Source: Nezara viridula (taxonomy: Eukaryota; Arthropoda; Insecta; Hemiptera; Pentatomidae). From it: a stretch of DNA of 64,000 bases. Made by a program: the position numbers and the translations under genes. Positions 53,516 to 62,879 of this stretch are shown piece after piece. Location of the stretch: NCBI GenBank assembly GCA_928085145.1, contig OV725079.1, positions 74,322,338-74,386,337 of the forward strand. The letters are read 5' to 3'. Below the pieces are notes generated by a model that saw only the letters and a list, made by a program, of their open reading frames with translations, was not told where the DNA came from and made no database searches. Every line of letters begins with the position of its first letter. The first letter of the stretch is position 1.

Positions 53516-54109
53516 TTATAGCTCATAATATAATATAAAGAGGATGAAATGCTGAACATTTCTCTCGTTTAGAGTATGCTGGTCCGATTTTTTATTTCTG
53601 AGATATTTTAATTCAAATACTCAACTAATCTGGTTATAATTTGGTTTTCGACGCCATTTTTTTCCTTTTCGCCTCTCTAACCCTTCGTCACATTAAGATA
53701 CAATTTTGAATAATACCCAATTGCAGAGAGGATGAAATGCTGAACAATTCTCTTGCTTACAGTATACAGTTCAGATTTTCACTTTCTGAGATATTGTAAT
53801 AAATATGCAAAAACACTTCAATTAGTCGACTCCAGCTTAGTCGACTTTACCCGATCATTACACCTCGGAGATCTGACGGATTAATCTAATTCACGTGCCA
53901 CACAAAAAATGCAAAACGCGCTTAAAGTAGTTTTCACTTCAAATAATATGTATGACTTAAAAAATCAGATGATCATTAATGTAATAGTAATACAATTGGA
54001 TTTAATTACTTCTATTGATGGATATCAATTTCGATTAAAAAGTAGCTATTATAATTTTTTTTTCTCTTTTGATACTTTAGATTTAAATTTTGCTGAATTA
54101 CAATAAAAC

Positions 54110-54510
54110 AGACTCCTCCTAATCGATATAAAATCGAACAAGCTGGAAGGTAAATAAACCCCGCTGTAGGGTTTAGTAGAGGGGGCTGTAAGTGATGACA
54201 AACAAGAGATGTTCCTGCTGGAAGGAAACCAACCCCTGGATAAACAAACCACCAACTGGATCTGGAAAAGTGAACGCCTGTTTCCGGCTGATTAGGGGCG
54301 ATTCGGGGTACCAGCTGGCGCAAATGGTCACTCCACAGTTTTATTGTATTTTTCTCTTCTCTTTTAATTAATATGTATTTGTTTTTCAGTCTTTTTATAA
54401 CTTATCTTGTACTTGTTTCTGCTTGAATTAAGTATTTTTATAAATGTGATAAATGTTTGTTGGTCATAGTTTTCCATAACATTTGTAAGATAAATAAATA
54501 AAATTAGTCA
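54110..54510 (+). other. GC-richer block plus AT tail inside the long-inverted-repeat element
   Basis: The block 54110-54340 is GC-richer and is followed by T-rich sequence ending AAGATAAATAAATAAAATTA, which looks like a retroposon 3' end. No coding motif was recognised on either strand; frames on the minus strand (54012-54323) have no known domain. Confidence 0.3.
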
Positions 54511-55003
54511 TTATCATATGAATGATTAAACCACCTGAATCGTGTGAATACGTTGGTTAGTGAATAAGTGATAATAAAAATATAGAAATAAGTAAATGCA
54601 ATGTAAGGGAGAAATTAATATTTTTTAAGTGAAAACTTCTCTAGACGCGTTTTGCACTTTTTTTTAGATTTAGCCGTCGGATCTCCGATGTGTAACGCTC
54701 GGCTTGAGTCGATTATTTGAAGTGTTGTTACATATGTATTAAAATATTTCGAAAACTAAAAATTGGTCCTGCATATTGTTAGCGAGTGAAATTTTCATCA
54801 TTTCATCCTCTTTTTAATGGTATATAGTTCAAAATTGTATCTAAACGCGGCGCCGTGTTTTTTAGATAAAAAGGAAAACAGTGTCAAAAACCAAATGATA
54901 ATGAGTTTAATTTAAGATATGGATTAAAATATCTCAGAAACTAAAAATCGGACCTGCATAATATGACTATATTGTAATAACATGACTATATTGGACTATA
55001 TTA

Positions 55004-55674
55004 TAGACCGTGGTGCAGACACCTTTTTATCGAATAATTAACATCCGCCTGACACTTCATAAATAGTTTCATCTCACCGTAACCTATGACTATTTTATTT
55101 ACGAAAATCTTGAAATTAGGTCGTTTTCAATCTGGAGGGGAGCAAACTTTGTCTATTTAATGAGGTACTAAGAACTCGCAAAAAGATATTTGCTTTCTAC
55201 TTATTGGTGGGAATGTGTTCATATCTCACTATAATTATTGCCCACGTGACAGATTATTATATTTGTAAATAAATAAATAAAAATAACAAACTTATATAGT
55301 CAGATAATTTGATCACAAAATCGAGAAAAAAGGTGGCCTACAAAAATATTGAGCTGTTTGGCGTGACCTACACTCCCAAATTTTTAAAATAACGATGTTA
55401 TATAGGACTAACGGCCCAATATTTTTATAGGAGACCTTTTTTATCTATTTTGTGATCAAATTATCTTACGATCCAAGTAGAAAGCAAATGTGTATTTACA
55501 AAATTGTATTACCTAATTAAATAAACAAAGTTTTCCCCCTCCACATTGAAAACATCCCAATTTCCAAGAGTTTTCATAAATAAAATAGTTGTAGGTTATG
55601 ATGAAACGAAACTATTTACGGAGTTTCAGGCTGATTTTAATAATTCCATAAAAAGGTGTCTGTACTATGGACTA
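55004..55674. mobile_element. foldback element, copy 2, nested in the right arm
   Basis: It begins TAGACCGTGGTGCAGACACC and ends, inverted, TTAGTCCATAGTACAGACAC. It matches 12717-13315 throughout (ATCCGCCTGACACTTCATAA, CTATTTAATGAGGTACTAAG, GAAAACATCCCAATTTCCAA). It is longer by about 100 bp because a LINE tail lies in its left arm. Its removal would restore continuity of the right arm of the surrounding element. Confidence 0.75.
55206..55302 (+). mobile_element. LINE 3' tail nested in the foldback element
   Basis: GGGAATGTGTTCATATCTCA, CTATAATTATTGCCCACGTG and TTGTAAATAAATAAATAAA are absent from foldback copy 1 and resemble 22273-22340. ACTTAT occurs on both sides (55199-55204 and near 55297), a possible short target duplication. 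Confidence 0.55.
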
Positions 55675-55734
55675 ATACTGTAAGTGAAGGAAATGTTTAG
55701 CACTTCATTCTCTTTATAATGAGCTATTATTTCT

Positions 55735-56330
55735 AATTTATATTTCATATTATTAATCTCGTCTTGTTGATGTTTTCACTACTACCTTGTGTTCTAAAGC
55801 ATGTGTTTTTTTTTGTTTACCTATTGTACGAAATTCGGGTACCTTTTTAATGATGATGGGTATTGTAACTTGGGTAACCTAATCATGTAATAAGAATATT
55901 GAACATAATATACAAATTAATAAACTATACAAATAATAATAATACACGACATATGAATGACAATGTAAGTTCATAAACAGCCCATCACTATAGTATCTGA
56001 TTCACAACAGTAGGTATAATAAACCATAATGTTTACTTTTTAAGATTTGCGTAAATAAAATTTCCTTCTCTTTATATATTTTTTTCTTGGCGTTTCAGAA
56101 ATTTTTTTGGGTGGTGCACTTATTTTGGCATCTGAGAGATACGACAATTTAATAAAAAATAGATTAAAAATAATACACTCCATTACTGTATTTGATGAAG
56201 AGTTAACGAAAATGGTGGTGTATCGAAATAATATATAATAAATAACAAATAAATTTAGTAATAATAATAGACAAAATGTTCTTTAACAGAAGACTGTTAA
56301 ACAATTTTTTAACTATTTTGTAATTTTTAT
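55735..56330. other. unassigned AT-rich sequence
   Basis: No gene or recognised repeat was found. Confidence 0.4.
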
Positions 56331-56334
56331 TTAC

Positions 56335-56765
56335 ATGTAGGTTTCGGCCTTGGGCCATCCACAGCATATCTGAAAAAAAAAACAGTATATATTTTAGCTC
56401 AAATATAACTTTTTACAATAAATCTGTGTTAACCTTTAAAAATATCATCATAAATAATTACCGATTTTAAAATTTTAATTTGTTTTTCTCAACTTGATCT
56501 TTTAAATATAGTTTTAGTTTAAATTAAACAAAGTTTTATTTTTTTAAACGATTGACCATTATCTATTGACAAGTTAAAGTGTACAAAAACAAATTTAAAT
56601 TGTTTTTCTGATGTCTGATGAAGATGTCTGAAAAGTAGTTAATTTTTTATGATGATATTTTAAAATATCAATATAGATATATTGTGAAACGTTATATTTT
56701 AATAAAATATATTTTAAAAAATTGAAGATATGCTTGAAGAGGATGGCCAAAGTCAGAAACTAATT
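56335..56765. repeat. Penelope-like remnant with inverted ends and a hammerhead-like core
   Basis: GTTTCGGCCTTGGGCCATCC (56341) and the plus-strand GAGGATGGCCAAAGTCAGAA (56738) are imperfect inverted copies that extend into CAGCATATCTGAAA and TTGAAGATATGC. Between them CTGATGA at 56615-56621, AGATGTCT and GAAA at 56630-56633 exactly match hammerhead core strings with a 3 bp potential stem II. A perfect palindrome GATATTTTAAAATATC lies at 56653-56668. No cleavage triplet with convincing stem III was found. Confidence 0.35.
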
Positions 56766-56769
56766 AAAT

Positions 56770-57300
56770 TTAAATTAATTACAATGTAATACAAACATTG
56801 AATGCAGTAGTCGTAGAGAAATAGTCGTCCTCACGCGGCTGAGGATCGGACATAATAGACTGACACTTCCACCTCATAACAAAAGATCTTATCCCAAGAT
56901 ATCAAAAGTGTGACCAGTCATTAACCATAAAGCATTTGGAAGAGTGCCATTTTTACACCACAAGTTTAAAAGATCTCGGAATAACCCAGAATATATCAGC
57001 ATCCCTGGGAAATCAAGAAGAAATCATTACCAAAGTTTGAAGTTTCTAGACAATGAAAAACTTAATAAATAGATACAAAAAGTTTAATATCTAATGATCC
57101 CTAGCAGATTTATTATTTTTTTAATTTTAAAAGTTCATTTATTTATCAATTTCAATTCAGTTATTGATTTTATTGCTATTTTTTAAAAGTTTATTAATAT
57201 ATATCTATTGTATCTTATTATCTATAAGGGTCTATTATCATCTTTATTTATTTAATTTATTTTATTAATCTTGTGATTTATTTATTTTTAACCTTTTTTT
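56770..57300. other. unassigned sequence
   Basis: No gene was recognised. Confidence 0.4.
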
Positions 57301-57309
57301 ATTAATTTT

Positions 57310-57380
57310 TTTGTACCAACCACCTGAACAGTGGTTGACCTGGACCAATAACCAATGACCTGGATATTTTGCGCCTATAC
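57310..57380 (-). repeat. fragment related to the AACCACCTGG repeat family
   Basis: CCAACCACCTGAACAGTGGT, CAATGACCTGGATATTTTGC and GCCTATACAT resemble CAACCACCTGGGTCATTTTC-GCCCTATATT at 25232 and 61110. The resemblance is short. Confidence 0.35.
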
Positions 57381-57384
57381 ATCG

Positions 57385-58375
57385 AGACAAACGATTGTGA
57401 GACAGAAGATATAAAAACTTGCTATCTATTACTATTACTTATATATTTATCATTTAATGAGCTGTCTAAGAGCTTTACGCTAAAGCATAACATTCATAAA
57501 CAGCACAAAAATTCATATACTTGCCTCCACAAATCAATGATAACAATACTTCTGCTTTCTTTAGAAACCTGTATGACATGAAAATATCATCTTACCTACC
57601 TTATTTTAGTAGAATACAAGTTGTTTATTTCTTTAAAAGTTTCATATGTTCAGCAAGGCCGATGGCGAAACCACTTCTTAAAAACATTGTAAGCGAAAGA
57701 ATGATAAGAAAAATAAACATGAACAATTACACTTCCTATCTATTCCTTGAATTTCCACTTCTCTGAAATGAAAGTTAATTCAAATTGAAACTTCACAAAA
57801 ATGTAGTTACCTCAAAAAAAAATCCTAATCTCGTTAAAATGTACCTCCTATCAAATTCAAAAATTCCTAACACTGTCACCTCAAAAATTTGAATGGCGCA
57901 TCTTGTGCCATATATCGTAAAACCGGAATAATTCATAAACAGTATATGTTTTAAGTTGAATTCGACAAATTAAACAATACCACTATACTATTAACTAAGC
58001 AGCTTTTCGGATAACACTTAATTAGTTCCATCGTATCAACATGGGACATTAACATACTGTTTTCCTACCATCGGTTTACATGCTTTTAGTGCACAGGGCT
58101 TCAAAACAAAGCAAGAGCATCGAAAGTGGTAAATAGTTTGTCCCTTTCGTGAGCCTACTCTACTAATAGCGTTACAGAACATTTGTGTTACTTGAAGTTA
58201 CGTCATAGTAAATTATCGAGCTTATGTCGGTACAACAACTCATGAAGAGTCTTGCCGAGGGAGTATGATAGTATGGCACAGGTATGGAAAGAAGTGAGTT
58301 GATCAGCATTCATCCCCAACTACCACCAATCATTCACACCTCTTTCTCGCCATCTATGGAAGTTTCAGTTACCCA
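57385..58375. other. unassigned sequence
   Basis: Frames at 57369-57581 and 57521-57766 have no recognised domain. Nothing else was identified. Confidence 0.4.
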
Positions 58376-58380
58376 CTTTC

Positions 58381-58505
58381 TTATATATATATATATATAT
58401 ATAATTATATATATATATAATATATATATTATTATATATTATATATATATTATATATATATATATAATATATATATATTTATTATATATATTATATATTA
58501 TTATT
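58381..58505. repeat. complex TA-rich, self-complementary repeat
   Basis: Interrupted TA runs with TAATTATA and ATTATATA variants extend over about 125 bp and can fold on themselves. The 138-codon plus-strand frame over it is low-complexity Ile/Tyr and not a gene. Confidence 0.85.
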
Positions 58506-58509
58506 TATT

Positions 58510-59010
58510 TAAATTACTATCTATTTATTTTTTTTAATATATCTCGGTTTCCCTTTGATATATTAATTTCCTGTTTTTTTGTATTTTTTAATGTTAAAAC
58601 ATGTTTTAAGACCATACTTTATTGCAGGATGATGGATACTTGTACAAATGTACTTCACATTGTACAAATGTGTTGCTTATATCAAATTGCGTTATTTTAA
58701 TTAAACATCTCCATTAAGGTCTTGCTTAATGTTGTTGCCAAATGTCTTTGAAGTAGAGAGAATAAAGGTGGAAGTCTTTCGTTCAGACTCGGCAATGTTT
58801 GACATAAGGGTCTCGTCCTTGTAACGTTTGTTGGGTCTTAACTTTTCTCTGTACTCATCTTCCTAACCGATTTGTTTTTAATTCATATGAGCAAGAAAAC
58901 ATTAAAAAAGAAATAATGTGTGACATATTTATTTAACGTTGTTTGTCGGTCTAAATATCATTCAATATTATAATATATTTAAATTTTGACGCTACTGATG
59001 AGGAAAGAAT
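58510..59010. other. unassigned sequence
   Basis: No gene or repeat was recognised. Confidence 0.4.
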
Positions 59011-59026
59011 CATTTTATATCCCTAT

Positions 59027-59231
59027 ATTTTTTTTTGTTCTTCCCTTCCTCGCCTTTCAGGCTATACGGGGTTTTCCTGGGCCAGAGGTGAGGGCGAGGG
59101 ATTTATGCCAGAGTTAAAAGTTCCCCCAGCACTGGGATGCAAACTCGTAATTATTTTACTGTCTGTAACTTAGTTGGTGGACAATGCGCGGTGCTGTGCA
59201 CACACGTTAGCCCGCTGGGCCATCTCGCCTC
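59027..59231 (-). mobile_element. tRNA-derived SINE, full length, copy 4
   Basis: Target duplication TTTATATCCCTAT / TTTATATTCCTAT (59014-59026 and 59232-59244, one mismatch) brackets 205 bp. The minus strand begins GAGGCGAGATGGCCCAGCGG, keeps a degraded B-box region (ACGAGTTTGCATCCCAG) and ends CCCCGTATAGCCTGAAAGGC plus an A-rich run. Confidence 0.88.
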
Positions 59232-59249
59232 TTTATATTCCTATCCAAA

Positions 59250-59435
59250 ATTGCAGATTCCGGGGGAGCGATAGGAGGCGATCGCGCCCTAATATAAATG
59301 TTGAGGGAGCGTGAATATTGTTTCGTCTCTCCCTTTTCCTCAATAATTTGATGGAGAAAAAATCAATAATTAAAAAGCTATATGAATGAATAAAATGTAT
59401 GAACTTAAATAAATAATTAAAATTCTACTAGCTGG
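59250..59435. other. unassigned sequence
   Basis: Short segment without recognised features. Confidence 0.4.
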
Positions 59436-59439
59436 CTTG

Positions 59440-59870
59440 GCTAGAGGCCGTAGTAGTAGGTATGATGATTTTATTGATATATAATTTTTCTTTGTCTTCA
59501 TTTCTTTATCCGCACCTGTCATGGTAGTCGATAAGTCCATTGTGATGTCCGTGTAGTTTAAGATGAAATCGGGAATAGAGAGTACGTATGTGTTGGTTGT
59601 CTTTGGTCAGTATGTAAAGTATTGTTGTTGACATACCAGGGGCCTGCAGTTATTAGTTTTAAAATTTTAGAATGAAAAGATTGTAGTTTTTGTAAGTGAG
59701 TCTTTTTTGCTGAACCGTAAATCTGTGAGGCGCATGTCCAAATGGGTTTGAGTAGGTAAGTGTATGTATTTAGTTTTTGTCTAATTTTCAATTTTGATTT
59801 AGAAAAAAGTGAGTATGGTATTTTCAGTCGCTTGTTCAAAGTCTTTCTTTTCATTTTAATGTGTGGGCTA
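59440..59870 (-). mobile_element. Jockey-C LINE fragment
   Basis: The minus strand carries an open 98-codon frame (59558-59854) and about 115 bp downstream. It is a third Jockey-like lineage, clearly diverged from A and B. No 3' terminus or target duplication was found. Confidence 0.65.
59558..59854 (-). CDS. Jockey-C ORF2 thumb fragment
   Basis: It reads MKRKTLNKRLKIPYSLFSKS, KLKIRQKLNTYTYLLKPIWT, CASQIYGSAKKTHLQKLQSF, HSKILKLITAGPWYVNNNTL and HTDQRQPTHTYS. The block L-KPIWT-x3-QIYGSAK-x4-LQ-x2-HSKIL-x-I-x-APWYV parallels KPIWTYGxELWGxAK of Jockey-A/B. The upstream palm and the C-terminal end are missing. It is a fragment of an element protein. Confidence 0.65.
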   Translation of the reverse strand: MKRKTLNKRLKIPYSLFSKSKLKIRQKLNTYTYLLKPIWTCASQIYGSAKKTHLQKLQSFHSKILKLITAGPWYVNNNTLHTDQRQPTHTYSLFPISS

Positions 59871-59874
59871 ATAT

Positions 59875-60595
59875 CTAAATGTTACTACTATTTAAATTGT
59901 CATTTATACACAAATATAATAATATATCAAAAATATCATATAATTTTATAATTAAATCAGCATAGTTAACCCTAGTCACTAGTCAGACTGTGAAAAACGT
60001 TGTATTTTTATTTGAGATTGTACTCACTAAGAAATCAAAGAAATTTTTCACTTTTTTAAATTATCCATTTTTCACTGAAAAAGTTCTAGAAATATACGGA
60101 TGGTTTGAAGGCCATCATCTATGTTTAATCTAAAAAAATAAATTATATATCCAATTGTATTATTTAACGATATTTTCAAGTATATATAATAAATAAACAA
60201 ACAAAGTAAAATAAATATCCTTACAAATATACAAACATATGTTAATATCATAATTAATAATTACATATTATGTTTATATTTTAAACACAACAATTTTAAT
60301 TATTCAATAGTATATTTGTTCGCTTCACAATAATAATATTGAATTTTTACACATAATAAAAACTCTCATTTTTTTTTTTCTTTTATCAATGTTTCTATCA
60401 TTTCAAAAATTTCAGTCTCATTCTTTTACTCGACAATGATTTAATAAAATCTCACTTGAAAGTTTTAAAATATTTTTTCTCATTTTGTATGTATATTTAA
60501 CTTTCATTTTTAGGTAAATATTTTTAATTAAATATGTATTTACATATTTCTTCAGGATATTTAGAAGGCTTGGAAGAGGATATTTACTGTATTGG
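59875..60595. other. unassigned AT-rich sequence
   Basis: No gene or repeat was recognised. Confidence 0.4.
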
Positions 60596-60601
60596 TAAAA
60601 A

Positions 60602-60835
60602 TACAACTAGTAAATTTACATTGGTAATATGACATGTACAACATGAGGAGAAACTACCCATTGGTAGCACTTCAATTAGGTATAATTCTATATTAGAAGG
60701 TCCCGAGGCCTTCTGGTATGGAACTATGATTGAGGTACTACCAATGGGTAGTTTCTCCTAATGTTATGCATGTTATTTTACCAATGTAAATTTACTAGTT
60801 GTATTTTTACCAATACAGTAAATGTCAATAAAAAA
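60602..60835. repeat. inverted pair of Jockey-A 3' UTRs
   Basis: A minus-strand Jockey 3' UTR (60602-60712, ending at left with AACTAGTAAATTTACATTGG) faces a plus-strand one (60716-60835, GTACTACCAATGGGTAGTTT to CCAATGTAAATTTACTAGTT). The arms are about 85% identical by eye and can fold on each other. The right one continues to AATACAGTAAATGTC and an A-rich tail. Confidence 0.75.
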
Positions 60836-60869
60836 AATTTGTATAGTTTTGGATTATTATTTTCAAAAA

Positions 60870-61990
60870 TGAACAATTGTAATCGAAAAAAAAATTCAAA
60901 ATCTTAACCACCACTCATAAGTCCGCCGTCCGCCCATTTTCTCCACAACTACTGGACCGATATTTTTTAAATTTGGATTTAAAATCTGAGGTCACCAAAG
61001 GATGAACCTCCTACACCGAAATTACTATCCACCTTTTCTTTCAAGATGGCGCCCGAAAAACTTGAGTTGCTATTTATTTATTTATTTATTTATACATGTT
61101 TTGGGCTCTTCAACCACTTGGGTCATTTTCGCCCTATATTACAATTTGATGAATTATTACATACATAACTCAACTGTAGCTAAGAAATACAATTTAAAGT
61201 TTGAAAAGTTAAGAATAATTACAGATGATTATGATATTACAATTGAACTAAAATCATAAAAATTGAAACTTAAAGATTTAATAGAAGAAAAGATAACAGG
61301 GGCAATAAAAATAAAGATTTATAATATTAAGAATAAAAGCTAAAAAATACATTTTTAAATTATAAAAATTAATACTAATAGAGGCGAAGTTAAAGAATAC
61401 AGTTTAAACATTAGAAAGTTAAAGCACCATTGAAATTAAACATTAAAGATTAGAGAAAGATAAGTTAACAGTTAACAAGGATATTTAAATAAAAGGTTAA
61501 TGATTTCAGGAATATAATCTAAAAATACAGTTTAAAAAACAAAATTAATATTAAAAGAAGAAAAGTTAGGAAGTACAATTTAAATATTAAAAATTACAAG
61601 AAGAAAAATTGAAAAACCATTATAGTTAAAAATTATGAATTAAAGAAAAAAAATTAACAGGTTACAAAAAATTAAAATTTACAATTTTAAGAGGAACCTA
61701 CAAACTTAAAAAAACTTGAGTTGCTATTTACTGTAGCGCGAACGAATATACTGATTTCAATGAAAATTGGCTAACGTCCTCTTCTCTATTCCCTTTAAAT
61801 TTATCTATAAAACATAATTCAACGAAAATAATCTGTAAAAACGTTACGAGGGGTGGTAAAATTAAATTTCCGAATAACTCAAAAAGTATACACTTTATAG
61901 TTATTTTACAAAATTGCCTGAAAAAAGTCATTAAAATCTGACAATTTGGAGCAAAAATATGATCTCTAGATGTTTTTTATATGTTGTACT
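60870..61990 (+). repeat. interspersed repeat with CCGCCGTCCG motif, interrupted by a retroposon
   Basis: AAGTCCGCCGTCCGCCCATT, CTCCACAACTACTGGACCGA, AATTTGGATTTAAAATCTGA and ATTACTATCCACCTTTTCTT match 32700-32830. After the insertion 61077-61709 the host sequence resumes with CTGTAGCGCGAACGAATATA and continues to AATTTCCGAATAACTCAAAA, a word also found in 18220 and 3975. The two repeat types defined by these words may therefore be one family. Confidence 0.5.
61077..61709 (-). mobile_element. A/T-rich retroposon with TTTA tail, copy 2, 21 bp target duplication
   Basis: The direct repeat AAAAACTTGAGTTGCTATTT-A at 61056-61076 and 61710-61730 is perfect over 21 bp. The insert has the conserved end CTCTTCAACCACTTGGGTCA and GTCATTTTCGCCCTATATTA next to TTTATTTATT repeats, and ends GAGGAACCTACAAACTTA, like copy 1 at 25170-25860. 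Both copies stop at the same right end, so 630-690 bp may be full length. No protein is encoded. Confidence 0.85.
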
Positions 61991-61994
61991 GCAA

Positions 61995-62780
61995 GGATTT
62001 TATCCTTTGTTTTGGTTTTTGATTTTTGAAAGAGTTACTGAAGTAATGATATTTTTTTTAGCAAATTACTAATCTTGAAAAAAAAAAATGTGTTTAGGCC
62101 AAAAAAAGTATCACCTTTTATTTATTTCCCTTTGTTACTAGGAAGGTAATGTTACTTTAGATGTATAATTGTTGAAAATAATTAACCATTGTGAAATAAT
62201 TTACATTTCTTTTTTTTCCCTCGTTTCGCATTCTGGGCCATATCGCTGCATAGACATTATATTACGGATATTTTTCACAGTTGTATGATCATTTAAGGTG
62301 AAAAGCCCTTAGAAGTTTAAGATGGTTGATTGACTTTCGATGTGTTTTCTTCAGTAGATGAGTTATTAATTCAGCATGAGCATCTCGGAGCGTCTACAGC
62401 CTTATAAATTTCCTTTATTTTATATAAATAATTGGGATGGACTGACTAAGGGATAGACTAAGGCAGACTGCAGAACAAAAGGCGTCAGGTGTTGTATCCA
62501 CCTGCCTGTCCTCTTTGCTCAAGGACGACGGACTACATATGACTTGCTAGCTTGTCTATCGTCACGCAATGTATTTGTCAATGGTCTACCTTTTTCTGTT
62601 CTTGTTGTATTGTATCGGTGCTAATTGGAACTTGTTAGGACCTTTACGAAATCTATTAACGAAGATTTTTTTTTTTCTAAACTGATTTCTATTTCATTGT
62701 GGCCTTAATAGCGCTTGTTATGCAAAATCACTAAATACAATTTTGAATCAGCAGTATATTTTAGACATGAAATTCAATTG
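61995..62780. other. unassigned sequence
   Basis: No gene was recognised. The part 62330-62620 is of higher complexity. Confidence 0.4.
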
Positions 62781-62782
62781 AG

Positions 62783-62787
<5 letters not shown>

Positions 62788-62865
<78 letters not shown>

Positions 62866-62868
62866 TTA
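62788..62868. repeat. TA microsatellite
   Basis: About 35 TA units with TTTA interruptions at the right end. Confidence 0.9.
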
Positions 62869-62879
62869 TATATGGTATC

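Larger units (their letters stand above)
53519..55726. mobile_element. long-inverted-repeat element containing nested insertions
   Basis: The outer ends TAGCTCATAATATAATATAA (left) and, inverted from the right, TAGCTCATTATAAAGAGAAT begin arms of about 400 bp. Left arm 53519-53918 and right arm 54648-54985 plus 55675-55726 share, inverted, ATGCTGGTCCGATTTTT, TTTCTGAGATATTTTAAT, TTAGATACAATTTTGAA, CACTTCAATTAGTCGACT, CGGAGATCTGACGG and TGCAAAACGCG. Within the left arm GAGGATGAAATGCTGAACA occurs twice (53542 and 53725). The right arm is split by a foldback element. No transposase is visible; the interior (53930-54640) includes a GC-richer unknown stretch. Confidence 0.7.

Noticed and set aside
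54012..54323. 103-codon minus-strand frame inside the long-inverted-repeat element
   Set aside because: It does not resemble a transposase or reverse transcriptase and overlaps another frame on the same strand.
58284..58700. 138-codon plus-strand frame
   Set aside because: Most of it is a TA-rich low-complexity repeat translated as Ile/Tyr.
61071..61092. Simple TTTA microsatellite
   Set aside because: It is the tail of the retroposon 61077-61709, partly shared with its target duplication, not an independent repeat.
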